This document shows, piece after piece, positions 50,709-58,902 of a stretch of DNA of 64,000 nt (positions are counted from its first letter, which is position 1; each line of letters begins with the position of its first letter). The notes beneath the pieces were generated by a model that was given only the letters and a program-made list of their open reading frames with translations, was not told the origin of the DNA and ran no database searches. The DNA lies in contig JACKDV010000003.1 of NCBI GenBank assembly GCA_020633315.1, positions 558,001 to 622,000 of the forward strand, given 5' to 3'. The DNA is from Myxococcales bacterium. GTDB taxonomy: Bacteria > Myxococcota_A > Polyangia > Nannocystales > Nannocystaceae. The position numbers and the translations under genes were made by a program.

Positions 50709-51947
50709 TCAGACCGCGACGTCGTCGGGTGGCCACCAGCCGTCGAGGATCGCCTCGACCTGCTCCAGTCGATCCTGTCCCCACACCAGCGCGGATCGTT
50801 CGCCGCGCTCCAGCAGCATCGTGGGCACGCCGATCACCCCCAGCGCTCGGGCGCGCTCGGTGCTCGCCCGCAGCCCCGCCTTGGCCTCCGCCTCGCCCGC
50901 GCGGGCCAGCAGCTCGGCCGCAGGCAGGCCCGCCTCCTCGAGCACCGCGCCCAGCCCCTGCGGCTCGTCCACCCGCCGATCCTCGGCCCACGCCGCGCGG
51001 TAGATCGCCGAGGTGGCCGCGGGCTGCAGCAGCGCCACCCGCAGGGGCAGCACGCTGCGCAGCGGGAAGTGGGCGGGGAAGCAAAACGGCACGCCCCACC
51101 ACGCGGCCCAGTCCTCGAGGTCGCGCTGCACGTAGGCCTGCTTGGTGGGGCTCATCTCGAACAGCGGCACGTCGGGGGTGCCGATCTCGCGGAAGAGGGC
51201 GCCGAGCAGGATCGGGGCGTGCTCCACCGCCACCCCGCGCGGCGCCGCGATGCGCTCGATCTGCGTGGCCGCCAGGTAGCTGAAGGGGCTGGCGAAGTCG
51301 TGGAAGAAGGTCAGGCGCGTGGCCTCCGGGACCGACGACGACGAGGGCGGGGCCACGGGCGGGCGGCCGCCCAGCGCCTCCTCCACCAGGGGCAGGCGAT
51401 CCTGTCCCCACCACAGCCGCTCGCCCACCACGAAGCTGGGCACGCCGAAGGCCCCGCGCGCCGCCGCCTCGGCCGTGGCCACGCGCAGCCCCTCGCGCAG
51501 CGCGGGATCGAGGTGGGCGTCGGCGGGCAGGCCGTGCCGCTGGGCCAGCTCGGCGAGCACCCCGGGGTCGCTGACGTCGCGCCCGCGCACCCAGTAGGCC
51601 TCGAACAGCGAGCGTGCCACCGCGGCCCGCACCGGGCCCGGCGTCGCGGCCAGGCACAGGCGCATCGCCGCCACCGTGCGGCGGGGGTGAGCGGCTGGCT
51701 CGCGCAGCGGGACGCCGAGCGCCGACGCCCAGCGCTGGCGATCGATCCGCTGGATGCGTCGCTTGGCCTCGCTCATCGTCGCGTTGGGATCGTCGGGGGC
51801 CCCCACCTCCCGCAGCAGCCCGCCCAGCAGGATCGGTCGCCAGCGCAGCTCCGCCCCGCGACGACGGGCCACCGCCTCCACGCGCATCGAGGCCAGGTAC
51901 GCGTAGGGGCAGACCACGTCGAAGTAGAAGTCGAGGGTCGCGCTCAC
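50709..51947 (-). CDS. Tandem-fused 2-hydroxychromene-2-carboxylate isomerase/DsbA-family protein
   Basis: A 412-residue protein made of two homologous kappa-GST/HCCA-isomerase-like thioredoxin-fold domains (~4-195 and ~208-410). Each opens with the family strand and loop (LDFYFDVVCPYAYLAS; LTFFHDFASPFSYLAA), has ILLGGLLREVGAP / ILLGALFREIGTP, and ends with GVPSFVVGERLWWGQDRL / GVPTMLLERGERSALVWGQDRL. The usual catalytic serine position is Cys in the first and Ser in the second. The family normally has one domain and acts as a dimer; here one chain may form the dimer. GTG 51947 overlaps the upstream TGA (GTGA). Confidence 0.88.
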   Translation of the reverse strand: MSATLDFYFDVVCPYAYLASMRVEAVARRRGAELRWRPILLGGLLREVGAPDDPNATMSEAKRRIQRIDRQRWASALGVPLREPAAHPRRTVAAMRLCLAATPGPVRAAVARSLFEAYWVRGRDVSDPGVLAELAQRHGLPADAHLDPALREGLRVATAEAAARGAFGVPSFVVGERLWWGQDRLPLVEEALGGRPPVAPPSSSSVPEATRLTFFHDFASPFSYLAATQIERIAAPRGVAVEHAPILLGALFREIGTPDVPLFEMSPTKQAYVQRDLEDWAAWWGVPFCFPAHFPLRSVLPLRVALLQPAATSAIYRAAWAEDRRVDEPQGLGAVLEEAGLPAAELLARAGEAEAKAGLRASTERARALGVIGVPTMLLERGERSALVWGQDRLEQVEAILDGWWPPDDVAV

Positions 51948-53554
51948 GGCTGGTCGACGCCCGCGTAGCCGGGCATGCCACCCATCGGCCGCAGCGTGCC
52001 GTCGGCGTCGCGCTCGGGGTCGCCCGCCACCCACAGGGCCACGTCCCCGTAGGGGGTGAGCGGCGGGGCCGAGAGCGTGAAGTTCCCCTGGGTCGGACCG
52101 TTGAAGTAGATCGGGTTGTAGGCCTCCACCGCCACGTTGGTCCCCGAGGCGAAGTTGGCCGCGTCGAGGGCGTTGTGGCCCATCACCAGCGGGAAGCAGT
52201 CCAGCGAGATCGACACGGGGTCGGCCCCCACCACGATGCTGTTGCGCAGGGTCCCGGTGGCCGCGGTGCACTCGATGCTGTCCGCGCCCGAGCCGTCGTT
52301 GCCCGCGATCGTGCTGTAGAGGATGTCCACGTTGCCGCTGATCACCCGCACGCCGGTCGAGTTGCCGCCGACGCCGTTGAGCCCCACCGCGGCGTTGGTC
52401 AGCGAGAGCTGGCCGCCGTTGAGGCGCACGCCGCCGTCCTCGTTGCCCGCGATCACCGTGCGCTGGATGTCGAGGGTGCAGGGCTGGAAGTCGAACACGC
52501 CCCAGCCATCGTTGTTGCGCAGCTCGACCTGGTCGGTCTTCACGTAGCTGTCGTTGCAGAGGATGCCGTGGGTCAGCGCGTTGCCGTTGACGTGGAGGCC
52601 CTGGACGTAGGCGGTCACGCCCATGTCGAAGCTCAGGGTGGCCGCCTGCTGGCCGGGCGCCCCACCGATGACCGGCGCGCCCTCGCCGATGAGCGCGACC
52701 GCCATCGCCCCGCTGAACGCGGCCCGCTCGGAGTAGGGCGTCCCGCCCACGATGTGGAGCACCCGCGAGTCCCCCTCCTCCACCGTGTCGGCTGCGGCGG
52801 TGAGGCTACACATCGGCGCCTCCATGGTGCCCAGGCCGGGGCAAGACGCCGAGTTGTCGACCCAGATCACCTCCTCGGGGAGGAAGCAGTGGCCGAGCAG
52901 CGCGTCGTCGGGGCCGATGTGGCAGGCCCCCGACGGGCACTCGTCGTGCGCCACGCAGGCCTGGCAGGCTCCCTCGTCGCCGCACACCGGCGTCCCGTCG
53001 CCGCACACGGGGCGCGCCGCCGCGTCACAGCCCACGCAGCTCCCTCCGCTGCAGGCGGGCGTGGTGAGATCGAGATCACCACAGAAGCCGTCGCCCCCCA
53101 TGTCCTCGCAGCCCACGCACTCGGCGTCGAAGCAGAACGGACGCGAGGGATCGAGCTCCATGCAGCCCTGGTCCACCTCGCCCTCGGCCTCGCACGGGGG
53201 CTCGCCGGTGGTGCCCTCGGTGCCCGTGCCGTCGAGCGCGACGGTGGTGCCCCCCGAGCTGTCGCTGCCGCCGGTGGTGCCCTCGTCGTCGCCCGTGTCG
53301 ACGCCCACGTCGGTGTCGAATTCGGGCTGGCAGATGAGCGCCGGTCGCGTGACCACGCAGCCCTGCATCTCGTCGGTGCACAGGCTGCAGAAGGGGCGTC
53401 CCGAGTAGATGGACTGGCAGGTGAAGTCGCCCTGCAGATCGCTGCAGTGCTGGTTGCCCATGGAGTTGCCGCCCTCGGGCGTCACCTTGCAACCGAGCAG
53501 GCCCAGGATGCCCACCGCCATGACGGGGCTCCAACGAAGCAGGCCAAGGTTCAT
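51944..53554 (-). CDS. Cysteine-rich lipoprotein with right-handed beta-helix domain
   Basis: A 536-residue lipoprotein. The lipobox is LLGC at about residue 22. The N-terminal half is Cys-rich, broken by a D/G/S/T linker (~80-118), with recurring CxxC units (VCGDGTPVCGDEGACQAC) like those in myxobacterial surface proteins. Residues ~230-480 resemble a parallel beta-helix (NNDGWGVFDF, GNEDGGVRLNGGQLSLTNAA, IAGNDGSGADSIEC), a fold of polysaccharide-binding or -cleaving proteins. No catalytic residues are assigned. It is co-transcribed with the tandem isomerase. A TAGGCT -10-like box lies 7 bases upstream of ATG but lacks a -35. Confidence 0.78.
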   Translation of the reverse strand: MNLGLLRWSPVMAVGILGLLGCKVTPEGGNSMGNQHCSDLQGDFTCQSIYSGRPFCSLCTDEMQGCVVTRPALICQPEFDTDVGVDTGDDEGTTGGSDSSGGTTVALDGTGTEGTTGEPPCEAEGEVDQGCMELDPSRPFCFDAECVGCEDMGGDGFCGDLDLTTPACSGGSCVGCDAAARPVCGDGTPVCGDEGACQACVAHDECPSGACHIGPDDALLGHCFLPEEVIWVDNSASCPGLGTMEAPMCSLTAAADTVEEGDSRVLHIVGGTPYSERAAFSGAMAVALIGEGAPVIGGAPGQQAATLSFDMGVTAYVQGLHVNGNALTHGILCNDSYVKTDQVELRNNDGWGVFDFQPCTLDIQRTVIAGNEDGGVRLNGGQLSLTNAAVGLNGVGGNSTGVRVISGNVDILYSTIAGNDGSGADSIECTAATGTLRNSIVVGADPVSISLDCFPLVMGHNALDAANFASGTNVAVEAYNPIYFNGPTQGNFTLSAPPLTPYGDVALWVAGDPERDADGTLRPMGGMPGYAGVDQP

Positions 53555-53844
53555 GACGACTAGCCTACCACCGACGCCGTCGATCGCCCGTTTCCTGGCG
53601 AGTCCTACGTTGTCGTACCGTAAAGCGCGCGTTGGTGGCGTGGATCGGACCCCGGTGGATCCCCGTGTCGTCGGACGTGCGCGCAGGGGCCGAATCCCGC
53701 TGTCGCATCCGGGTCGTCGCGACTTTGTGGCCGGGAACGCGGTCCCGAACGAACACGCCCACGCGCGGGCTCGTCGGAGAGCGCGTGACGAGGTCGCGAC
53801 CTCGGCCCCGACCAGGCCGAGCCCGCGACCCGAACGGAGGAATC
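53555..53844. other. 290-bp divergent intergenic region
   Basis: Separates the beta-helix lipoprotein gene (minus) from the AgmX-like gene (plus). On the minus side a TAGGCT box (complement of 53562-53567) lies 7 bases before the start. On the plus side GGAGG at 53836-53840 is the ribosome site. I see no convincing -35 boxes, sigma-54 site, RNA gene or operator. Confidence 0.5.
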
Positions 53845-54786
53845 ATGTCCCGACCAAGCTCCACCGACCACCGCATCGCCACCCGACCCGCACGACTCGC
53901 GCTGTCGATTCCCGACGCGGGCTCCTCGGGGATCATCGACGTGAAGGACCTACGCGCCGACCCTCCCCCGCTGTCACTGTCCCCTCCCATGCCCTCGAGC
54001 CGGCCCGTCCGTACCGCGGGCCCACGCTGGCCGCTGGCCGGTCTGCTCACCGCGGTGGCGGCCAGCCTGACCATGGTGGGCATGGCGATCGCGATCGGCC
54101 CCTCGCCCACCGTGGTGGTCCAGCAGCCGCTGACCTCCGCCGTCGAGCTCGCGATGCACGGAGCACCCGAGCCGACGATCCAGACCGCGGTCGATCGCGA
54201 GCGCCCCGAGCCCGCCACGACCGCGACGCCCCGCCGCCGCTCCGCCGCCGTCGAGCCGCCCGAGGAGACCACGGCCGAGCCCGCCGTCGCCGAGGCCCCC
54301 GAGCCCGCGCCGTCGCCCGAGCCCCGCGCGCGCGCCAAGGCCAAGACCAGCAAGCCGCGCAAGACCGAGCCCTCCGCAGCCACCGCCGAGCCCAAGGCCC
54401 CCTCGTCGATCCCGGTGGAGTGCGTGATCGATCCCAGCCGCTGCACCACCTCTGGCAAGCCGCGTGCCAGCACCGGGTCCTCCCCGACGAGCCCGTCGGG
54501 GGCTGCGCTGCCGGCCAAGCTCACCGCCTCGCAGCTCAAGGCCGCGCTGGCCTCGACCAAGGCCAACGCACGGAGCTGCGGACCCGAGCACGGCGTCGAT
54601 CCGGGTACGACCGTTCAGGTGAAGCTGTCCATCGAGGGGAGCAGCGGCACGGTGGTCTCGGCCACGCCGCAGGGTGAGCACGCCGGCGACTCGCTCGGAC
54701 GCTGCGTGGCCCGGGCGCTGTCCCAGACCCAGTTCCCTCGCTTCTCTGCGTCGCGCATGGGCACCCTGTACTCGGTCCGTCTGTAG
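53845..54786 (+). CDS. TonB/AgmX-like membrane-anchored protein
   Basis: A 313-residue protein with a cytoplasmic N terminus (~65 residues), one transmembrane helix (PLAGLLTAVAASLTMVGMAIAIG), a long Pro/Glu/Ala/Lys-rich linker and a C-terminal domain (~225-313) of the AgmX/TonB type: LTASQLKAALASTKANARSC, VQVKLSIEGSSGTVVSATPQ, LGRCVARALSQTQFPRF. Such domains occur in myxobacterial gliding and transport proteins. ATG 53845 follows GGAGG at the right distance. It is a monocistronic unit closed by a strong hairpin. Confidence 0.75.
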   Translation: MSRPSSTDHRIATRPARLALSIPDAGSSGIIDVKDLRADPPPLSLSPPMPSSRPVRTAGPRWPLAGLLTAVAASLTMVGMAIAIGPSPTVVVQQPLTSAVELAMHGAPEPTIQTAVDRERPEPATTATPRRRSAAVEPPEETTAEPAVAEAPEPAPSPEPRARAKAKTSKPRKTEPSAATAEPKAPSSIPVECVIDPSRCTTSGKPRASTGSSPTSPSGAALPAKLTASQLKAALASTKANARSCGPEHGVDPGTTVQVKLSIEGSSGTVVSATPQGEHAGDSLGRCVARALSQTQFPRFSASRMGTLYSVRL

Positions 54787-54831
54787 CATTCCGAGGCTCG
54801 TCGAAGGGAGACGGCGGGCCGCTTGCATCGT

Positions 54832-54873
54832 GGACGGCGGGTCGTCGAGGGGAGAGTCGACGACCCGCCGTCC
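54832..54873 (+). terminator. Very strong 17-bp hairpin after the AgmX-like gene
   Basis: A perfect 17-bp inverted repeat (54832-54848 with 54857-54873) with an 8-base loop GGGGAGAG, 46 bp after the stop codon. It has no T tract. It could be a terminator, an RNA-stabilising element or a protein-binding palindrome. Confidence 0.6.
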
Positions 54874-54966
54874 GACCAGCGCAGCCTCCGCGAGCGTCGA
54901 ATTCGACGGGCGAGCCGTGGGTCAAAAACGGGCGCCATCCCTGGATCCGTGCTACCCCGAACATCT

Positions 54967-55140
54967 ATGACGACCAAGCCTGCGTCCCTGGCCGAGCATC
55001 GCCCCGAGACCGACGACCGCGCCCCATCGCCGTCCGCGAGCGCTCGGTTCCGGCTGAAGATGACCGCCGACGGCCAGCTGGTACCCGAGATCGTCCCGGT
55101 CGACGAGGACGACGCCCCCCACGAGCCCGACGAGCGCTGA
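54967..55140 (+). CDS. Small acidic protein, 57 residues
   Basis: A possible short gene (MTTKPASLAEHRPETDD...). The C-terminal half reads FRLKMTADGQLVPEIVPVDEDD, a plausible short domain, and the codon use matches neighbours. A TACCCC box 8 bases upstream is the only signal; there is no ribosome site. A bidirectional hairpin follows 24 bp downstream. Unrecognised, and it may be spurious. Confidence 0.4.
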   Translation: MTTKPASLAEHRPETDDRAPSPSASARFRLKMTADGQLVPEIVPVDEDDAPHEPDER

Positions 55141-55163
55141 ACCGGACCCACGCCGCTCGGCAC

Positions 55164-55198
55164 CGATGGCCGCCTTCCCCACGGGAGCGCGGCCATCG
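55164..55198. terminator. Bidirectional hairpin between converging genes
   Basis: A perfect 10-bp stem CGATGGCCGC/GCGGCCATCG (55164-55173 with 55189-55198) with a 15-base loop, in the 85-bp gap between converging stops. Confidence 0.55.
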
Positions 55199-55225
55199 CC
55201 ATGTTCGGAGGTCGATCCGCGGGCC

Positions 55226-56155
55226 TCAGCGCTCGGGATCGAGACCGAAGGGCGCCAGCGTCATCCCGAACGACGGCCCCATGTCCACGTAGCGGTGCGG
55301 ATGCCAGAAGTCGCGCGGATCGTCGGCCAGCTCGAGCCAGCGCGTGCCCTGCTCGTCGCTGCGCACCACGAACGAGGACTGCTCGCGCGAGTCGGCGAGG
55401 GTGAACGACAGCTCGATGCGATCGCCCACGATCCGGTAGGTGAGCCACTCGGTGCTCCAGTCGTCGAAGTCGCCGCGGTGGAACCAGCCCACGCCGCGAC
55501 CATCGATGCCCGCGGGCCGGAGCTGGTACATGGTGAAGCCCCGGCCTCCCGTCGCGTGCGCGCGGAGATCGATCCACATGTGCCCGGCCGGCGGCGGGCC
55601 GAGCTCGGCCGCGGGCGCAGGCTCGGAGCGCACGATCTGCTCGGACTCGCGGAAGTAGCGGGTCGCTCCGGGCTCGCGCGGATCGCCGTGCAGCTCCAGC
55701 CAGTCGCGGGCCTCGCCCTCGCCGCGCTCCAGCGAGAAGCGCACCTCGTGGTGCTCGCCCGACTTGCGGAAGTCGAGCACCAGGGTGTCGCCCTGCACGT
55801 CGTAGTCGAAGCTGTTGGTGTTGGTCAGGCCCACCCGGCCATAGCGATACAGGCCGGTGCCGTCGCCGTGGAAGTAGTAGAAGCGCACGCGCTCGCCCTC
55901 GGCCCCCGCCTCGTAGCGCCACCAGATCCCCGAGAGCAGGCCGAGGCGCTCGTCGGGCTCGGCCGTCGAGGGAGCCGCGAGCGCGATCGGATCCGCCGGC
56001 TCCTCCAGCACGGTGCCCGGGGTCGGCTGCGGACTGCGGTCGCGCAGGCCGAGCGGCACGAGCACCACGCCCACCGCGTACAGGGCGAGGCTCGGGCCAC
56101 GACGACGCAGCAGACGAACGAAGGGACGGGACGACGCCGGCATCGACCCCATCAT
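55226..56155 (-). CDS. Membrane-anchored protein of unknown function
   Basis: A 309-residue protein. An Arg-rich N terminus is followed by one hydrophobic segment (GPSLALYAVGVVLVPLGL), then a periplasmic domain of beta strands containing two similar halves (LLSGIWWRYEAGAEGERVRFYYFHGDGTGLYRY and VGWFHRGDFDDWSTEWLTYRIVGDRIELSFTLAD), like lipocalin/DUF-type folds. No catalytic motif. Three in-frame ATGs (56155, 56152, 56143) are possible starts. It diverges from maf. Confidence 0.62.
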   Translation of the reverse strand: MMGSMPASSRPFVRLLRRRGPSLALYAVGVVLVPLGLRDRSPQPTPGTVLEEPADPIALAAPSTAEPDERLGLLSGIWWRYEAGAEGERVRFYYFHGDGTGLYRYGRVGLTNTNSFDYDVQGDTLVLDFRKSGEHHEVRFSLERGEGEARDWLELHGDPREPGATRYFRESEQIVRSEPAPAAELGPPPAGHMWIDLRAHATGGRGFTMYQLRPAGIDGRGVGWFHRGDFDDWSTEWLTYRIVGDRIELSFTLADSREQSSFVVRSDEQGTRWLELADDPRDFWHPHRYVDMGPSFGMTLAPFGLDPER

Positions 56156-56251
56156 GGCGCGATCCACCGGCCGGGGGATCGCCCCGGGGCCTCTCCCCCA
56201 TCTCGGAGGCCAAAGAACGTCGTTACCAGAGCATTCAGAGGCGGGCGAGGG

Positions 56252-56281
56252 TTGCGGGCGCCCGCGGCGAGCGGCTAGACC
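56252..56281 (+). promoter_or_regulatory. Sigma-70-type promoter, leaderless, for maf-yggS
   Basis: TTGCGG (56252-56257), 18-bp spacer, TAGACC (56276-56281), then 6 bases to GTG 56288. The GGAG directly against the start is too close to act as a ribosome site. Confidence 0.5.
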
Positions 56282-56287
56282 ACGGAG

Positions 56288-56872
56288 GTGATCGACCTCG
56301 TGCTCGCCTCGGCCTCGCCGCGCCGCGCCGACCTGCTCCGCTCGGCCGGGCTGCGGATCCACGTGCGTCCGAGCGCGTGCGACGAGAGCCCGCGCCCTCA
56401 CGAGCCGGCGGTGGCCCATGCCCTCCGCATCGCTCGCGCCAAGCTCGACGCCGCGTGGGCCGACGGGCGCCCCGACGTGCCCGTGCTCGCGGCCGACACC
56501 GAGGTGTGGAGCGACCTGATGGCCGAGCCCCTGGGCAAGCCCCGCGATCGCAAGCACGCCGCGCTCGTGCTGCGCAGCTTGCTCGGCGGCCATCACTTCG
56601 TGACCACCGCGTGGGCGCTGGGCCGCCCCGGTCGCGATCCACAGGTGCGCTACGAGACCACGCGGGTGTGGATGCGCGACGTGGACGAGGCCGAGCTCGC
56701 CGCCTACCTCGACACCGACGAGTGGCGCGACAAGGCGGGCGGCTACGGGATCCAGGGGCACGCGGCGGGCTTGGTCACTCGCATCGAGGGCTCGTACACC
56801 AACGTGGTCGGGCTGCCGCTGGCCCAGGTGCTCGAGGCGCTGGCCGGCGCCCGGACGGGGAGCTCCCGATGA
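56288..56872 (+). CDS. maf: Maf-family nucleoside triphosphate pyrophosphatase
   Basis: A 194-residue Maf protein, which hydrolyses non-canonical or excess NTPs to NMP and pyrophosphate and is linked to septum control. Signature motifs are LVLASASPRRADLL at the N terminus, VLAADTEVW with the catalytic aspartate, and DKAGGYGIQGHAAGLVTRIEGSYTNVVGLPL at the C terminus. Start is GTG 56288. It overlaps yggS by 4 bp (ATGA). Confidence 0.93.
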   Translation: MIDLVLASASPRRADLLRSAGLRIHVRPSACDESPRPHEPAVAHALRIARAKLDAAWADGRPDVPVLAADTEVWSDLMAEPLGKPRDRKHAALVLRSLLGGHHFVTTAWALGRPGRDPQVRYETTRVWMRDVDEAELAAYLDTDEWRDKAGGYGIQGHAAGLVTRIEGSYTNVVGLPLAQVLEALAGARTGSSR

Positions 56873-57561
56873 GCATCGAGGGGATCGCCGAGCACCTCGC
56901 CGCCGTGCGGGTCCGCATCGACGCCGCCGTCGCTCGCCGCGGCGACGGGCCGCCGGTGCGCCTGGTGGGCGTCAGCAAGCGCCAGCCCCTGCCCGCGCTC
57001 GATGCCGCCGCGGCCGCGGGGCTGCGCGACTTCGGGGAGAACTACGCGCAAGAGCTGCGCGACAAGCAGCAGGCGCGCCCCGACGCGGACTGGCGCTGGC
57101 ACTTCATCGGCGCCCTGCAGCGCAACAAGATCCGCTACGTGGTCGGCTGCGCGCTGATCCACACCGTGGACCGGGCCGAGCTGCTCGCGCCGCTGCAGCG
57201 CCGCGCCGAGACCACCGATCACGTGCAGGACGTGCTGGTCCAGGTCAACGTGGCCAGCGAGGAGGGCAAGGCGGGGGTCGCCCCGGCGGAGCTGCCCGCG
57301 CTGCTCGACGGCTTCGCCTCGCTGTCGCACCTGCGCTGCCGGGGCCTGATGCTGATCCCGCCGCAGGCCGAGCCCGAGCAGACCCGGCCGTGGTTCGCCG
57401 CGCTGCGCCGGCTCGCCGAGCAGCACGCCCAGACCCCGCGTCCGCACGTGGAGCTGCGCGAGCTGTCGATGGGCATGAGCGCCGACTACGAGGTGGCCAT
57501 CGAGGAGGGAGCGACGCTGGTGCGGGTGGGGACCGCGGTGTTCGGCCCCCGGAGCGCCTGA
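56869..57561 (+). CDS. yggS: YggS-family PLP homeostasis protein
   Basis: A 230-residue PLP-binding protein of the YggS/PLPBP family, a TIM-barrel alanine-racemase-like fold that buffers PLP. The PLP lysine is K37 in VGVSKRQP. FGENYAQEL, WHFIGALQRNKIR, MGMSADYEVAIEEGATLVRVGTAVFG are intact. ATG lies inside the Maf stop codon, so it is translationally coupled. Confidence 0.94.
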   Translation: MSIEGIAEHLAAVRVRIDAAVARRGDGPPVRLVGVSKRQPLPALDAAAAAGLRDFGENYAQELRDKQQARPDADWRWHFIGALQRNKIRYVVGCALIHTVDRAELLAPLQRRAETTDHVQDVLVQVNVASEEGKAGVAPAELPALLDGFASLSHLRCRGLMLIPPQAEPEQTRPWFAALRRLAEQHAQTPRPHVELRELSMGMSADYEVAIEEGATLVRVGTAVFGPRSA

Positions 57562-57582
57562 GCGCGGCGCCGGGGGAATCGC

Positions 57583-57612
57583 TTGAGACCGGCCGTGCGG
57601 CGGTGGTACCAC
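57583..57612 (+). promoter_or_regulatory. Sigma-70-type promoter for the flavin oxidase operon
   Basis: TTGAGA (57583-57588), 18-bp spacer, TACCAC (57607-57612), then 8 bases to ATG 57621. No ribosome site. Confidence 0.45.
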
Positions 57613-57620
57613 GATCTCCG

Positions 57621-58895
57621 ATGGACGCCGACGAGCGCCTGCTGCTGCGGCCCGGGCCCGAGCGCCCGGCGGTGTCCGTGCGGTGGGATCGCGACCGGCT
57701 CGTCACGGCGCGCCGCGGCGACACGGTGAGCCTCGCGCTGCTCGACCAGGGAATCCTCGAGACCAGCCGCAGCGCCAAGTACCGACGCCCGCGCGGCCCC
57801 TACTGCCTGCAGGGCGATTGCGGCACCTGCCTGGTGCGCATCGACGGCCTGCCCAACCGCCGCGCCTGCCTCACCGCGGTGCGCGAGGGCATCCGGGTGG
57901 AGCCGCAGAACCGCCTGATCTCGGGACCCGATCCCACCGTGCTCATCGACACCATGATGCGCAGCGGCATGGACCACCACCACTTCATGGTGCGGCCCCG
58001 CGTGGTCAACCAGATCATGCAGGGCGTGGCCCGCAACCTCACCGGCTTCGGCACCCTGCCCGACCGCGAGCCCGAGCACCCCGCGCGGCACGAGATCCAC
58101 CGGCCCGACGTGCTGGTGGTGGGCGCGGGCCCAGCCGGTCGCGCCGCGTGGTCGGTGCTCAGCGCGGCCGGCCTCGACGTGCTGTGGCTCGACCGTCGCG
58201 ATCGCGGGGGCCTGGGCACCGAGGCGGGGCCGCCCCCCGAGGCGCTGCTGCCCCACACCGGCGTGTTCGGGGTCTACCCCCAGGAGCAGCTGTGGGCGGC
58301 GATGTCCGACGTGCCCGAGCAGGCCGAGGTGCTGCGCTCGATCTTCCCGCGGCAGGTGCTGCTGGCCACCGGCGCTCGCGATCCGATCATCCCGCTGCCC
58401 AACAACGACCGCCCCGGCGTGGTGGCGGCCCGCGGCCTGCTGCGCCAGCTCGAGCGCAGCGGGGCCCGGCTGCGGGCGGACGACGTGGTGGTGATCGGCG
58501 AGGGCGAGCACGCGGCGAGCCTGGCCGAGGATCTCGGCACCGAGGCCGTCGCGCCCGAGCGGGTCGATCGCATCGAGGGCAACCCGGTGGAGGCGCTGCG
58601 GCTGCGCGACGGACGACGGAGCTGCCGGCTGGTGGCCCTGGCCGCGCCCCCGGCCCCCGCCTACGAGCTGGCGCGCCAGGCCGGCGCCTCGGTGGCCTGG
58701 GAGAGCGGCGGCTTCGCGGTCCAGCGCGACGACGACGGCCGCTGCGTTCGCGAGCCCTGGCCGGTGTGGGTCGCCGGCGACATGACCGGCTACCTGGGCG
58801 AGCGACGGGCCGCGATGGACGGCGAGCGCGTCGCCCGGGCCCTGCTGCGCAACCATCCTCCTGCGTCTCCTTCCTCCCCCTCCTCGCGCCCCTGA
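57621..58895 (+). CDS. [2Fe-2S]-ferredoxin/FAD subunit of a multisubunit amine oxidase (SoxA/HcnAB/opine-oxidase type)
   Basis: A 424-residue fusion. The first ~105 residues are a plant-type [2Fe-2S] domain with C-x4-C-x2-C-x11-C (YCLQGDCGTCLVRIDGLPNRRAC). An FAD-binding pyridine-nucleotide-disulfide-oxidoreductase domain follows: VLVVGAGPAGRAAWSVL, ATGARDPIIPLPNNDRPGV and a second nucleotide site VVIGEGEHAASLAEDL. In opine, sarcosine, D-hydroxyproline and cyanide-forming glycine oxidases this role is played by separate or fused subunits. Start ATG 57621; the upstream frame is shadow. First gene of a four-gene operon. Substrate unknown. Confidence 0.85.
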   Translation: MDADERLLLRPGPERPAVSVRWDRDRLVTARRGDTVSLALLDQGILETSRSAKYRRPRGPYCLQGDCGTCLVRIDGLPNRRACLTAVREGIRVEPQNRLISGPDPTVLIDTMMRSGMDHHHFMVRPRVVNQIMQGVARNLTGFGTLPDREPEHPARHEIHRPDVLVVGAGPAGRAAWSVLSAAGLDVLWLDRRDRGGLGTEAGPPPEALLPHTGVFGVYPQEQLWAAMSDVPEQAEVLRSIFPRQVLLATGARDPIIPLPNNDRPGVVAARGLLRQLERSGARLRADDVVVIGEGEHAASLAEDLGTEAVAPERVDRIEGNPVEALRLRDGRRSCRLVALAAPPAPAYELARQAGASVAWESGGFAVQRDDDGRCVREPWPVWVAGDMTGYLGERRAAMDGERVARALLRNHPPASPSSPSSRP

Positions 58896-58902
58896 GCCCG
58901 CC

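Noticed and set aside
54967..55140. Confident small gene
   Set aside because: Kept only at low confidence: it lacks a ribosome site and a clear promoter, and 57 open codons are easy to get by chance in this DNA.
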